Under the pieces are notes generated by a model. That model was not told where the DNA came from and made no database searches. It saw nothing but the letters and a program-made list of their open reading frames with translations. The position numbers and the translations under genes are program-made. A DNA stretch of 64,000 nucleotides from Planctomycetota bacterium (lineage in GTDB: Bacteria; Planctomycetota; PLA2; JAEUHO01): the NCBI GenBank assembly GCA_020631815.1, contig JACKGW010000009.1:62001-126000 (forward strand), given 5' to 3'. Below, one piece after another: positions 27,099 through 36,211 of this stretch (position 1 is the stretch's first letter; each line of letters starts with the position of its first letter).

Positions 27099-27956
27099 TT
27101 AGCCGAGCAGCAGGACGGCGATCAGCCCGCCCGCGGCCAAGGCCGCGATGCTGATGCTGAGCCAGAACACGCGCGTCTGCGCGCTGTGCACGCGCTCGAC
27201 GAGCATCTCGACCTGACGCCCCATCACCTGCTGCGTATCGCGGTGCTGGGACATGGCCTGCTGCTGCGCGCGGTGGAACACGTTGAGCGCACGGTTCTGC
27301 GTGCTCTGGAACGTGGCGAAGACCTCTTCCTGCGTGGTGGCGAGCGCGCGCACCATGTCGAGCTGCGTCTGGCTGGACTTGCGCTGCTGCTCGAGCCCCT
27401 CACGGATGGCCTTGCTCTGTACGTCCAGGTGTTCGGACATGCGCGACTGCAGGTTCTCGAGGAAGCGCTGCTGCTCGGCCTGGCTCACGGCGAGCGTGCG
27501 CAGCAGGTCGGGCAGGCCTTCGAGACGCGCCAGGACGTCCCGCGTGCCGCCGCCCATGTGCTCGAGCTGCTTGCTGATCTGCGCGAGACACTCGATCTCG
27601 GCGCGATGGATGCGCGGGACCTGCTGGAGGAACGTCGGCAGCGCCTGGAGGGTCTGCTGGACCTGACCGTCCTTGCTCTGCAGCGTCTCCTTGATGGCAC
27701 CGAGCAGACGCGAAAGGTCCTGGAAGCCGGTCTGGACCCGGTCGGCCAGGGCCTCGGGGACGATCTCCCGCGGCCGGCGCTCGGAGCCGCCCATGCGGTC
27801 GGCGGGCGGCACGGGCGTGCCCTCGATCCCGCCCCGGTCGGCCGGCGGCTCGGACGGCATTGGACGTCGGCCGCCTGCGGCCGGCGGCTCGGACGGCACT
27901 GGACGTCGGCCGCCTGCGGCCGGGCCGCTCTCGGGGATGTTGGAGTGGACGGCCAC
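27099..27956 (-). CDS. Coiled-coil protein with C-terminal membrane anchor
   Basis: This 285-aa protein starts at GTG (27956-27954) with GGAAGGAGCG in front. Residues about 8-60 are Pro/Gly/Arg-rich and include a direct repeat of about 39 bases encoding AAGGRRP(V/M)PSEPPA twice. The middle is a long helical, Gln/Leu/Glu-rich coiled coil (QVQQTLQALPTFLQQV through MGRQVEMLVERV). The last 20 residues form a single transmembrane helix (FWLSISIAALAAGGLIAVLLLG). This tail-anchored plan resembles methyl-accepting or t-SNARE-like scaffolds, but no signalling motif is seen. It is convergent with the preceding lipoprotein gene. Confidence 0.75.
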   Translation of the reverse strand: MAVHSNIPESGPAAGGRRPVPSEPPAAGGRRPMPSEPPADRGGIEGTPVPPADRMGGSERRPREIVPEALADRVQTGFQDLSRLLGAIKETLQSKDGQVQQTLQALPTFLQQVPRIHRAEIECLAQISKQLEHMGGGTRDVLARLEGLPDLLRTLAVSQAEQQRFLENLQSRMSEHLDVQSKAIREGLEQQRKSSQTQLDMVRALATTQEEVFATFQSTQNRALNVFHRAQQQAMSQHRDTQQVMGRQVEMLVERVHSAQTRVFWLSISIAALAAGGLIAVLLLG

Positions 27957-28132
27957 GACGCGCTCCTTCCCGCCGGGCCCGGAAGCCCGACCGCAGCACG
28001 ATGCTACCCGTGCCTGCGACGGGGGCCTCGCAACCTGTGGCGGCCCCGGAACGATGGGCCGCCTGCTCCTCGGGACCCGGGTCCCCTCTTGCTTGCGCCG
28101 AACGTTCCCCACGGCACAATGCGCCGCTCTCC

Positions 28133-28208
28133 GGGGCCGTAGCTCAGTTGGTAGAGCGCTTGAATGGCATTCAAGAGGTCTGGGGTTCGACTCCCCACGG
28201 CTCCACCA
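28133..28208 (+). tRNA. tRNA-Ala (anticodon GGC), CCA encoded
   Basis: The cloverleaf is complete. The acceptor GGGGCCG pairs with CGGCTCC, the D arm carries AGCTCAGTTGGTAGAGC, and the anticodon stem CTTGA/TCAAG holds the loop ATGGCAT (anticodon GGC). The T arm is TGGGGTTCGACTCCCCA, with discriminator A and an encoded CCA at 28206-28208. A hairpin (ACTCACC/GGTGAGT) overlaps the last base and ends at 28228. Confidence 0.97.
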
Positions 28209-28228
28209 CTCACCCTCTCGCGGTGAGT
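28208..28228 (+). terminator. Hairpin after tRNA-Ala
   Basis: A perfect 7-bp stem, ACTCACC-CTCTCGC-GGTGAGT, directly follows the tRNA. No T run follows, so it may be a processing or factor-dependent end rather than an intrinsic terminator. Confidence 0.45.
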
Positions 28229-28364
28229 CCCCGGTTGTTCATCGATGTAGGGGGACCCAAACCCCAGACCTCCGTGGGGGAGACGAGCGAGCGATAGCGA
28301 GCTCGGCGGGGGGCCACGCCCCCCAAGCCAATACGGCTGCCTCAAGGCCCGCGAAGCGGCGCCT

Positions 28365-28392
28365 TGGGGTTCGACTCCCCACGGCTCCACCA
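28365..28392 (+). repeat. Duplicate of the tRNA-Ala 3' end (att-like)
   Basis: These 28 bases are identical to 28181-28208, the T arm, acceptor 3' strand and CCA of tRNA-Ala, at a distance of 184 bases. The sequence before it does not form a tRNA. It is followed by another hairpin, CACCACC-TTCATCA-GGTGGTG (28386-28406). The arrangement looks like the direct repeat left by integration of an element at a tRNA gene. The interval (28209-28364) holds no gene. Confidence 0.75.
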
Positions 28393-28422
28393 CCTTCATC
28401 AGGTGGTGACACCCCACGCGCG

Positions 28423-28488
28423 GGTGCCTGATCCCGCGCAGCGGCGCCGCGAAGCGGCAACGCGGGGCGCGGGGTCTGGCTCCGCGGG
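28423..28488. repeat. Palindromic repeat, family A half copy
   Basis: It begins GGTGCCTGATCCCGCGCAGCGG and ends in GGGGTCTGGCTCCGCGG, matching the left arm of the full copies at 7928 and 11472 but without the right arm. The remaining 28489-28723 shows no gene or clear structure. Confidence 0.65.
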
Positions 28489-28723
28489 CCAGCTTCCGCA
28501 CCCCAGCGGCCCCCTCGCTTGCGCGCGCACACGCGCCCACCAGCGGGTGAGCACCGCACTCCGGAGCCTGGCACGCGGCCCGCGCCGCAGAGCGGCGCCG
28601 CCGCGAGCCCGGCACCTCCGCGCCCTCACCCCTGTTTCACGGGCCCCCCACGCTCGGGACACGCGACCCGCGCGTCCCGGGGCCCGAGTCGCTACCCTGG
28701 TAGGGACTACGTGGAGACACGCG

Positions 28724-29098
28724 ATGAACGACCTTCAATCGATTGATGACGTCGTACGCGGAGTTGCCCAGGCCATGGAAGAGCGTGGTCTCACGATGCG
28801 CCCGATGCTGCGCGAGCACACGCTGGTCGGCCACTGGGTGCCCGACGTCGGCGAGCCGACGAGCCACGCCCTGTGGGCCCGCATCCAAGCGGCCCAAGCC
28901 AAGGTCCGTGATCTGGGCGGAGATCCCCGCCTCGGCTGGACCATCACGCCCGACCATCACCTGGTCGGGCACGCCAGCACGCTCCCGGCGGAACAAGCCG
29001 CGCGCGATGCGTACCAGTTCAGCTGGACCGGCTGCCTGCGTCGCACGGTGCCGGAAGTCCAGCAGGGCACGTACCTCGACGCCGGCTACTGCCGCTAG
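28724..29098 (+). CDS. Small hypothetical protein
   Basis: This 124-aa soluble protein has no signal peptide or membrane segment. It contains TMRPMLREHTLVGHWVPDVGE, a helical AQAKVRDLGGDPRLGWTITP segment, and three cysteine/aromatic residues near the end (WTGCLRR, LDAGYCR). Codon usage is like that of the neighbours. I do not recognise the family. It stands alone between the tRNA region and the carboxypeptidase-regulatory-like gene cluster. The start is the ATG after GTGGAGACACGCG. Confidence 0.6.
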   Translation: MNDLQSIDDVVRGVAQAMEERGLTMRPMLREHTLVGHWVPDVGEPTSHALWARIQAAQAKVRDLGGDPRLGWTITPDHHLVGHASTLPAEQAARDAYQFSWTGCLRRTVPEVQQGTYLDAGYCR

Positions 29099-29137
29099 GC
29101 ACCACGATTCGCCAGCTCCGGACGTACAGTCGCGGCC

Positions 29138-31270
29138 ATGAGAATGGGGCTGTTCGTCGTGGTCGTTTCAGCCGCCGCCGCGGTCGTCCTCCTAGGGCTG
29201 CGCCAAGACCGCGGTGTGCCCGCCGCTCCCCCCGAGTCCCGTAGCGCCAAGTCGACGCCGTCCACGGATCCGCTACACGCCGGTCCGCACTTGGCAGGCA
29301 CGGGAGCACCGGCCTCTCCAGACCCCTACGAGTCGTTCGGCATGGACATCCAGGTGGAGTCCCCGGACGGGCGTCCCCTCCCGGGCGCTCGCGTCGAGGT
29401 CACGCCCGCCCCGCGCGACATGCTGCTCACGTGGTTTGCCAGCGAGCCCACCCGCGGTGGCACGACCGGACCGGATGGCGTCGTTCACGATCTCTCCATG
29501 CCCTGGCCCACGTCGCTGGTGCGTGTCCAAGCGCGTGGGTTCCCTCCGTACGTCGGCCAGCACCGCGCGCACGCTCGTGACGCCGCGCGTACGCCCGCCC
29601 TCATTCGTCTCGAACGGGTTCGCACGGCACTGACGGTCCACGTCAGCCGCCCCGACGGCTCTCCCGCGGAGAACGCGCGCATCGAGGTGTACGACCTGGG
29701 CCAAGGCTGGCCACCTCGCCCCTCGTTGATCGCCGCGACCACCAAGGAAGGCGCGTGCACGTTGGCCCTCGGTGCGAGGTCCTCGCTGCGCTTGGACGTT
29801 CTCGCCGCGGGCTACCAGCGCTGGACGATGGACCTGTCGGCGTCACAGCTTGCCGAATCCTCCGCCCTGCACATCGACCTCGCACCGGGCAGCCGTTTCG
29901 CCGCCCGGCTCGTCGCGCAGCCACCCGAGCACCTCCCCCCCGACCTCCGCCTGGAGGTCCTGGATGGTGTCCATGCGAGCCGGGCCGGTCTCTCCTGGAT
30001 CGCCGATGGGCCCGACGACATGGGCCGCTTCGAGGGATGGACCCACGAGCGCCCGGACATCCAGCTTCGCGTCTGGTCCCCGACGCGCGGCCTCCATGCG
30101 TCGTACACGCTGCCGCTTGACGGTCGTGACGAAGAGCCCGAGATCGACCTCACGGACGCGCTGGCTGCCTGGACGCCAGCTGAGGTGTTCATCCGCGATC
30201 CGAAGGGCCGTCCCGCCACGGGAGGTCGAGCCCTCTCCACGGTCGCCCTCCCTGTCGGGCGCGAGTCGGTGCAGGTGGCGGGCGACGTCGATGACCACGG
30301 ACGCGCCAGGCTTTGGATGCCCTCGGGAATCTCGACGCCGACCAACGTGTCCTTGATCGCCGACGGAGCGTTCCATGTGCTGCGCCCGGACGAGCACGAC
30401 GCGACGGTCTGGCACATGGCCCCTTCGGGCTCGCTCGAAGGCCGGGTGACGGAGGCGGACGGACGCGTGCCGGAGCAGGCCTTCGTCGCGTTGCACCGCG
30501 TCGATGCAAGCACCGAACGCTCCGTCCAGCCCCTCGACAGCACGGACGGGTGTGCGCAGTGCGATGCCCAGGGTCGGTTCCTCATCCACGGCCTGTTGCC
30601 CGGTTCCTACGAGCTGCGTGCTGCCAACACGTCGGGCTCGGGGAGCTTCACGGGCGGCTCCCCCACCGTGAACGACGTGGTGGCAGGCGGCACGACCAGC
30701 GCGCCGACCCTGGCCTTGCCCCCGCGCACGGTGGTCCGCGGGGTGGTCGAGTGCGAGGCCGGGAGCGTCGCAGGCCTCCGTGTCAGCCTGTACAGCTGCG
30801 ACGACGAGCGGCCCCGCCTCTACGCCGACACGCGCACGGAAGAGGACGGCTCGTTCCAGGTCGAGCTGGCGCGACTCGCCCTCGTGCAGGTCACGGTCTG
30901 GGACTCGCGTACGAGCCAGCAGCACGTCATCGACCTGGCCACGGCGCCTTCGCCTGTCCGCGTCGAGCTGCTACCGGCTCGCCTCGTCAGCCTACGCTTC
31001 GAGGGCAGCCTTCCTCCCGATGGCACCCCTGCCCAGTTCTGCATGTGCCCAGTCGGCGGGTCGCGGTGCTACGCGAGCCGTACTTCGGTCATCGATCACG
31101 GCGTGCGCGTCGTGCTCCCGTCCACGCTGTCGCTGACGGACGCGTACGAAGCCTGGATCGAATGCGGTGACTACCTGGGCGACATCACGCCCCTCCCCAC
31201 CGACCTCTCGGGGCCGGGGCCGTTCGAGGTCCGCATGCGCGTGCGTCTCCCCGAGGACGACGAGGACTGA
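29138..31270 (+). CDS. Carboxypeptidase-regulatory-like secreted protein, paralogue 1 of 3
   Basis: This 710-aa protein has an N-terminal signal anchor (GLFVVVVSAAAAVVLLGL) and a series of beta-sandwich domains of the carboxypeptidase-regulatory/CnaB type. Examples are DIQVESPDGRPLPGARVEV near residue 68, ALTVHVSRPDGSPAENARIEV near 165, and SGSLEGRVTEADGRVPEQAFVAL. It ends with an acidic tail after WIECGDYLGDITPLPTD. The protein probably sits outside the inner membrane with several Ig-like modules. It is less similar to paralogues 2 and 3 than they are to each other. Function unknown; domains of this type often pre-treat polymers or form stalks. Confidence 0.82.
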   Translation: MRMGLFVVVVSAAAAVVLLGLRQDRGVPAAPPESRSAKSTPSTDPLHAGPHLAGTGAPASPDPYESFGMDIQVESPDGRPLPGARVEVTPAPRDMLLTWFASEPTRGGTTGPDGVVHDLSMPWPTSLVRVQARGFPPYVGQHRAHARDAARTPALIRLERVRTALTVHVSRPDGSPAENARIEVYDLGQGWPPRPSLIAATTKEGACTLALGARSSLRLDVLAAGYQRWTMDLSASQLAESSALHIDLAPGSRFAARLVAQPPEHLPPDLRLEVLDGVHASRAGLSWIADGPDDMGRFEGWTHERPDIQLRVWSPTRGLHASYTLPLDGRDEEPEIDLTDALAAWTPAEVFIRDPKGRPATGGRALSTVALPVGRESVQVAGDVDDHGRARLWMPSGISTPTNVSLIADGAFHVLRPDEHDATVWHMAPSGSLEGRVTEADGRVPEQAFVALHRVDASTERSVQPLDSTDGCAQCDAQGRFLIHGLLPGSYELRAANTSGSGSFTGGSPTVNDVVAGGTTSAPTLALPPRTVVRGVVECEAGSVAGLRVSLYSCDDERPRLYADTRTEEDGSFQVELARLALVQVTVWDSRTSQQHVIDLATAPSPVRVELLPARLVSLRFEGSLPPDGTPAQFCMCPVGGSRCYASRTSVIDHGVRVVLPSTLSLTDAYEAWIECGDYLGDITPLPTDLSGPGPFEVRMRVRLPEDDED

Positions 31271-31369
31271 CAGCCAGAGCGACGCCTCCCCGACACGCAT
31301 GCGTATCGCCCGCGCCACGCCGGACTGTCGGGGCTGCGGCCTGGAAGGTGCTCTCCGTATCCTGGGCGT

Positions 31370-33538
31370 GTGCCGCGGGGAACGATCGTCGTGCTGCTCG
31401 TGCTGCTGGCCGCGGGTCTCGCCGCGTGGCTCGTGCTCGGTGGCAGCGAGCGCACGTCCGGGCAGCGCGAGCTGATCGACAGCGCAGTATCGGCAGATGT
31501 CGAGGACGCCGCACCGCTGCTCGGCAGTGCGTCACTCGCCGGGGACGGCGCATCGACGGCCGAGGCTGCTGCCCTGCAGGCCCGCCTCGGTCCTTGGGTC
31601 GCCTCGCTCCTCGTCGAGGGCCCTGACGGCACACCGGTGGTCGGCGCGCAGGTGACGGCGCGAAGCACGGTGGAGGCGTTTGCGCTTGCTCCGCACCAAG
31701 GGCGCGACGTGGCCCGCGCCCGCACGGGCGTCGATGGTCGCGTGCACCTCGGCGCGTTGCCGACCCCAACGCTGACGGTCCTTGTCACCGCCCCTGGATT
31801 CGCGCCGCGATCCCTGTCCCTCGAGCTTCCCCAACCTGGCTCCGAGGCTCCCGTTCACCGTGTTCGCTTGTGGCCGCCGGGTACGGTCCTTCACGTCGTC
31901 GTCCATGCCCAAGACGGCACGCCTCTCTCCGGTGCTGAAGTCCTCGCGCACGGCTCGCTCGGCGACATCCACCGACCGCCGCCGCTCCGGACCGATGCGG
32001 CAGGACGCGCCGAGCTGGCGCTTGGGATGTGGCGGGATCTCGAGGTGGTCGTACGCGCCCCTGGCTATCTCCAGTTCCGCACGTCCACCATCGCTTGGAC
32101 TCTTGGCGACGTCGAATCGCTGGACGTCACCCTTCAGCGCGCACGCGAAGTGAGCGGTCAGCTCGTCGCGAACCCGCCGCACCACGTCCCCGCGGACGTG
32201 ACGCTCTCCATCTGGACCCGGGACGTGACGCCCGCCGAGTCCACCGGCGCATGGATCGAGAAGGGCCTCGGAGACCAAGGGCGCTTCCGCATCTGGGCAT
32301 CGCCCGACGAGTCCCAGGCAGGGCTCAAGCTCGCGGCCGCCAGCGCTTCGCATGGGCCGCTGGGCGTCTTCGAGATCGACCTGACCAAACCCACGACGCA
32401 GCTGCGGTTCGACCTCACCCCTGCGCTGAGCCGACTCCGCACGCAGGCCGTGTACGTGGAGCACGCAGATGGTCGTCCGGCGATCGGCCTCGTGATCGAA
32501 GTCCCCGTGTACCTGGCCAGCGGCGGTCGCCTCCAGCTGCGTGCCGTTCTGGACGACATCGGGCATGCCGAGCTCCCGTGGCCGCCCGACGCAGACGAAC
32601 CGGACACGCTCGCGGTCTACGACGCGCTCGGGATTCGGCAGCAGCTCGGGTCCCAGGACAAGGCGGATGGCGTGTGGAGCCTGCGTCCCTACGGAGCGGC
32701 CCACGGCTTCGTGGCTGCGAGCGACGGCAGCCGACCCGAGAGCGCCGTGGTCGGCTTCTACCCCGCGGGAGGGCAACCGTTCTGGCAGTTCCGCCCCGCG
32801 GAGCTTCGTGGCTGGTGGCGCCCTTGCGACGCACGCGGCGAGTTCACATGCGCCGGTCTGGCGCCCGGTCCGTACTACGTCATGGCCGGGGCGAGCACGG
32901 CGGAGCGCGCGCCATCCCTCGAGGGCCTTCCCCAGATCGACGTGAAAGCCGGTGAGGTGACGGAAGTGGGCACCGTCACTCTCGCACCTCGTCGCATCGT
33001 CTCGGGCCACGTACGCGATGCGCGGGGCAAGCCCGTTGCGGGGCTCGAGGTGTACGCCCTCGTGGCGACTTCGCGCGGCCAGACGTGGGCCGGTCGGGAC
33101 GAGACCGACCAAGACGGCGCCTTCCAGCTCCCGATCGCCCAGGAGGGGCAGCTCCGCGTGGGCGGCAACGACCCGCGATGGAAGCAGCCCTACGTGCGAA
33201 GCAGCGTGAGTCCGGAGGTTCCGATCGAGATCACGTTGACGGACACGCCGTTGGTCGTGGTGCGCTTCGAGCGGCGTACGCCCCCCGACGGCGCCGCCGC
33301 CACGCTCTGCCTCAGCCCTGTGGGAGAGCCGCAAACCCACGCCGTTCGGGGGACGATCTTCGGGCACGAGCTGCGCGTACAGCTGCCCGCCAACCTCGAA
33401 CCCGAAACCGCCTACGAGGGTTGGATCGAATGCGGGGACTACCTCGGTGACATCACGCCACTGCCGACGGATCTCTCGGGCCCCGGCCCCCACGTGATCA
33501 AGATGTGGACGCGGCTGCCCGAGGATGACGACGAGTAG
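31370..33538 (+). CDS. Carboxypeptidase-regulatory-like secreted protein, paralogue 2 of 3
   Basis: This 722-aa protein starts at GTG 31370 (PRGTIVVLLVLLAAGLAAWLVL anchor). It repeats the paralogue 1 plan: VASLLVEGPDGTPVVGAQV, VLHVVVHAQDGTPLSGAEV, VSGHVRDARGKPVAGLEVY, and the C-terminal WIECGDYLGDITPLPTD followed by an acidic end. The helix-turn-strand segments near the middle contain VYVEHADGRPAIGLV. Nothing enzymatic is visible. It is probably co-transcribed with paralogues 1 and 3, with gaps of 99 and 96 bases. Confidence 0.85.
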   Translation: MPRGTIVVLLVLLAAGLAAWLVLGGSERTSGQRELIDSAVSADVEDAAPLLGSASLAGDGASTAEAAALQARLGPWVASLLVEGPDGTPVVGAQVTARSTVEAFALAPHQGRDVARARTGVDGRVHLGALPTPTLTVLVTAPGFAPRSLSLELPQPGSEAPVHRVRLWPPGTVLHVVVHAQDGTPLSGAEVLAHGSLGDIHRPPPLRTDAAGRAELALGMWRDLEVVVRAPGYLQFRTSTIAWTLGDVESLDVTLQRAREVSGQLVANPPHHVPADVTLSIWTRDVTPAESTGAWIEKGLGDQGRFRIWASPDESQAGLKLAAASASHGPLGVFEIDLTKPTTQLRFDLTPALSRLRTQAVYVEHADGRPAIGLVIEVPVYLASGGRLQLRAVLDDIGHAELPWPPDADEPDTLAVYDALGIRQQLGSQDKADGVWSLRPYGAAHGFVAASDGSRPESAVVGFYPAGGQPFWQFRPAELRGWWRPCDARGEFTCAGLAPGPYYVMAGASTAERAPSLEGLPQIDVKAGEVTEVGTVTLAPRRIVSGHVRDARGKPVAGLEVYALVATSRGQTWAGRDETDQDGAFQLPIAQEGQLRVGGNDPRWKQPYVRSSVSPEVPIEITLTDTPLVVVRFERRTPPDGAAATLCLSPVGEPQTHAVRGTIFGHELRVQLPANLEPETAYEGWIECGDYLGDITPLPTDLSGPGPHVIKMWTRLPEDDDE

Positions 33539-33634
33539 GAGCTCGTTCTCGAGCGCAGCGCGAACGCGTATCGCGTGCAGGACGCCGTGACGATGCGGCT
33601 GTCGTCGGACCCCCAAGGTGCGTATCGTGGGGCC

Positions 33635-35809
33635 GTGCCGCGGGGAATGATCGTCGTGCTGCTCGTGCTGCTGGCCGCTGGCCTCGCAGCATGGCTGCTG
33701 GTGGACAGCGGCGCGTCTGGGGTGCGCCAAGGCCACCTGGGCGAGGATGCGACGCCGCTAGAGGACGAACGCACGGACGGCTCCCTGCGGACGCCGGACT
33801 TGGCGGCCCAGGGCACCGCGGTCGCGAGCCCGCACGCAGGCACGGCAACACCAGGTCCCTGGGGCCTACCCGTGATCGTCGAGGGGGCTGGCGGCTCACC
33901 CCTGGCGGGGGCGCGCGTCGAGGTGCGGCGCACGCAGTCGCTGCTCTTCGAGCCCAACCAGGAAGGCTGTGTGCTCGCCACGGGGCGTACGGATGCACAG
34001 GGTCGTGCGTTCCTCGCGGACCTCTCGACGCCAGGGGTCGAGCTGAACGTGACAGCCGACGGCCATGCGCCCCGCACCCTGCTTGTGTCGCTCCCCTCGC
34101 CCGGTGTGCAGCCGGCTCCAACGCGTGTGCGCCTCTGGCCCCCCGGGACGACGCTGCACATCACGGTGCGCAGCGTGGAGGGGGAGCCCCTGGAGCGCGC
34201 CCGCGTCTTCATCTACGACAGCCGACGAGGAATGGGCCGCCATCAGCAGCTGCTCTTGACCGACGCCTCGGGAGAGGCTTCGGCCCCCCTCGGGCCGTGG
34301 CGCAGGTTCCACGTGGTGGTCCAGCGACCGGGCTTTGGCAGCATCCTGAGCGGGGGCGATGTCGGCACCTTGGAGGCGAGCGCGCGACTCGACATCCAGC
34401 TCGCACCAGCGCAGGAGGTCAGCGGCAGATTCGTCGCACAGCCGCCCTACCGCGTTCCCCCGGACCTGAGCTTCCGCGCGGGACGTGCGCCCCCCGAGGC
34501 CGCTGCGACGAGCTCCACCTGGACGGAAGTCTCGCCCGAAGATCACGGCCGCTTCCGCGTGTGGTGGGTGCGCGCGCCGGAGCAGACCACGGGGAGGATC
34601 GCCCTCTTCAGCCGGTCCTACGAGGCCCTGGGCGGCTTCGCGATCGATCTGACCCAGCCCACGACCGACCTGGAGCTCGACCTCACACCCCAGCTCCGTG
34701 ACGCGGGTTCCGTCGCCGTGGAGGTGCAGTACCCCGACGGCCGCCCCGCCGCTGGCCTCGCCGTCCAGGTGGACCGCGTGCGCACGCGAGGACCCATCGG
34801 CCTGACGCCCGGCGTGCTCGATGCGCAGGGTCGAGCGGAGCTGCCCTGGCCCAAGGACCTGGACCCGCCGACGAGCGTGGCGGTGTTCGACAACCAGGGC
34901 ATCCGACATCACCTCCGCGCCGAGGATCGTGTCGAGGGCGTGTTCCGGATGCGGCGCTACGGCACCGCGCACGGGCAGGTCACCGCGGCGGACGGCGCGC
35001 GCGTGCCCGAGGCCGTCGTCGCCTTCTACCCCCAGTCGGACGTGACCGACGGCTGGCGCTACATGAATGCTTCGCAGGTGGGCATGTGGCAGGCCTGCGA
35101 CGCCCAGGGGGAGTTCCGCTGCGCCGGGTTGGCCCCCGGTCACTACCACGTCGTGGGCGGAGCGAACGCGTCGGAGGTGACCACGACCCTCGCGGGCACG
35201 CCGGTCATCGAGGTGAAGGCGGGCGAAACGGCCGAAGTCGGCGTCGTTCGCTTGCAGCCGCGTCAGCTCCTGCGGGGTCGCCTCCGCGACGCGGACGGAC
35301 AACCTGTTCCCGGTGTCTTCGTCGTGGGGACGGTGCAGGCGGCGGGTGGCGAGCCGTGGATCGGCCGCGACGAGTCCGACGAGGAGGGAGCCTTCGAGCT
35401 GCCGCTGGCCCACCTCGGCCACATCAGCGTGTACGTCTCGGATCCGCGCTGGCCCCAGCCCTACGAAGCCGATCTCGTCGAGCCCTTGCAGCCTCTCGAG
35501 CTCGTGCTGGCTGCCACGCCGGTGCTGGTCGTTCGCTTCCAGCGCCGCACGCCTCCGGATGGTGCGTCGGCGAAGCTCTGCCTGAGCCCCGTCGGGGCCC
35601 CCAAGACGCACACGCTCGGCGGGACCATCTTCGGCCACGAGCTGCGCGTTCGCCTCCCCGCCAACCTCGAGCCCGACACGGCCTACGAGGGGTGGATCGA
35701 GTGCGGCGACTACCTGGGCGACGTCACGCCGCTGCCGACGGACCTCTCGGGCCCCGGCCCCCACGTGATGAGCATGTGGACGCGGCTGCCCGAAGACGAC
35801 GACGAGTAG
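33635..35809 (+). CDS. Carboxypeptidase-regulatory-like secreted protein, paralogue 3 of 3
   Basis: This 724-aa protein shares its first codons with paralogue 2 at the DNA level (GTGCCGCGGGGAA and ATCGTCGTGCTGCTCGTG). For this reason I place the start at GTG 33635 and not at an ATG 60 bases upstream. Modules include LPVIVEGAGGSPLAGARVEV, LHITVRSVEGEPLERARVF, VAVEVQYPDGRPAAGLAV and LRGRLRDADGQPVPGVFV, with the same acidic C-terminus after WIECGDYLGDVTPLPTD. Paralogues 2 and 3 look like a recent duplication. Confidence 0.85.
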   Translation: MPRGMIVVLLVLLAAGLAAWLLVDSGASGVRQGHLGEDATPLEDERTDGSLRTPDLAAQGTAVASPHAGTATPGPWGLPVIVEGAGGSPLAGARVEVRRTQSLLFEPNQEGCVLATGRTDAQGRAFLADLSTPGVELNVTADGHAPRTLLVSLPSPGVQPAPTRVRLWPPGTTLHITVRSVEGEPLERARVFIYDSRRGMGRHQQLLLTDASGEASAPLGPWRRFHVVVQRPGFGSILSGGDVGTLEASARLDIQLAPAQEVSGRFVAQPPYRVPPDLSFRAGRAPPEAAATSSTWTEVSPEDHGRFRVWWVRAPEQTTGRIALFSRSYEALGGFAIDLTQPTTDLELDLTPQLRDAGSVAVEVQYPDGRPAAGLAVQVDRVRTRGPIGLTPGVLDAQGRAELPWPKDLDPPTSVAVFDNQGIRHHLRAEDRVEGVFRMRRYGTAHGQVTAADGARVPEAVVAFYPQSDVTDGWRYMNASQVGMWQACDAQGEFRCAGLAPGHYHVVGGANASEVTTTLAGTPVIEVKAGETAEVGVVRLQPRQLLRGRLRDADGQPVPGVFVVGTVQAAGGEPWIGRDESDEEGAFELPLAHLGHISVYVSDPRWPQPYEADLVEPLQPLELVLAATPVLVVRFQRRTPPDGASAKLCLSPVGAPKTHTLGGTIFGHELRVRLPANLEPDTAYEGWIECGDYLGDVTPLPTDLSGPGPHVMSMWTRLPEDDDE

Positions 35810-35896
35810 CGCGTCGCCGCCACCCGGAACGCCCTTCCCTCCTGGGGTCGCCGCGGCGTAGGCTGCGCCGCGTTCTTTCCATCCACGAGGTGGCGC

Positions 35897-36071
35897 GGAT
35901 CCCGAAGCCGTTCGTTCGCGGACGGCTGGAAGCGAGGTGCAAATCCTCCGCGGGACCGCCGCTGTGACCGGGGACCGACCCCCCACGGCCGCTTCATGCG
36001 GTCAGCCACTGGGCAGCAATGCCTGGGAAGGCGAGGGGCGAGGAACGATCCGGAAGCCAGAAGACCGATCC
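35897..36071 (+). promoter_or_regulatory. Cobalamin (adenosylcobalamin-type) riboswitch
   Basis: The conserved core is plain to read. GGAAGC is followed by GAGGTGCAAATCCTC and then CGCGG, CCGCCGCTGTGACCGG. Next come GCCACTGG and TGGGAAGGC, and near the 3' end AAGCCAGAAGACC. These are the hallmark segments of RF00174-type cobalamin aptamers, including the B12-box region. A P1 closing stem of GGATC (35897-35901) with GATCC (36067-36071) fits the boundaries. It lies 140 bases upstream of the lipoprotein start at 36212 and on the same strand, so it presumably represses that gene when cobalamin is plentiful. Confidence 0.93.
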
Positions 36072-36211
36072 ACGCCGCCCCATCCCCCACGCCCCGGAAC
36101 CGGGCGGTGGGAACGCGTGTCTTCGTGGACCGCGCCGGGCCGTCGTGGCCCTGTTGCGCTCCCGGGCTCGTCGCGCTCCTGCCCCTCGACCGCCAGGGCC
36201 AGGAGCTTCCG

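Noticed and set aside
28209..28392. A second tRNA gene ending at 28392
   Set aside because: Only the T arm and acceptor 3' strand are present; the sequence upstream gives no acceptor 5' strand, D arm or anticodon arm.
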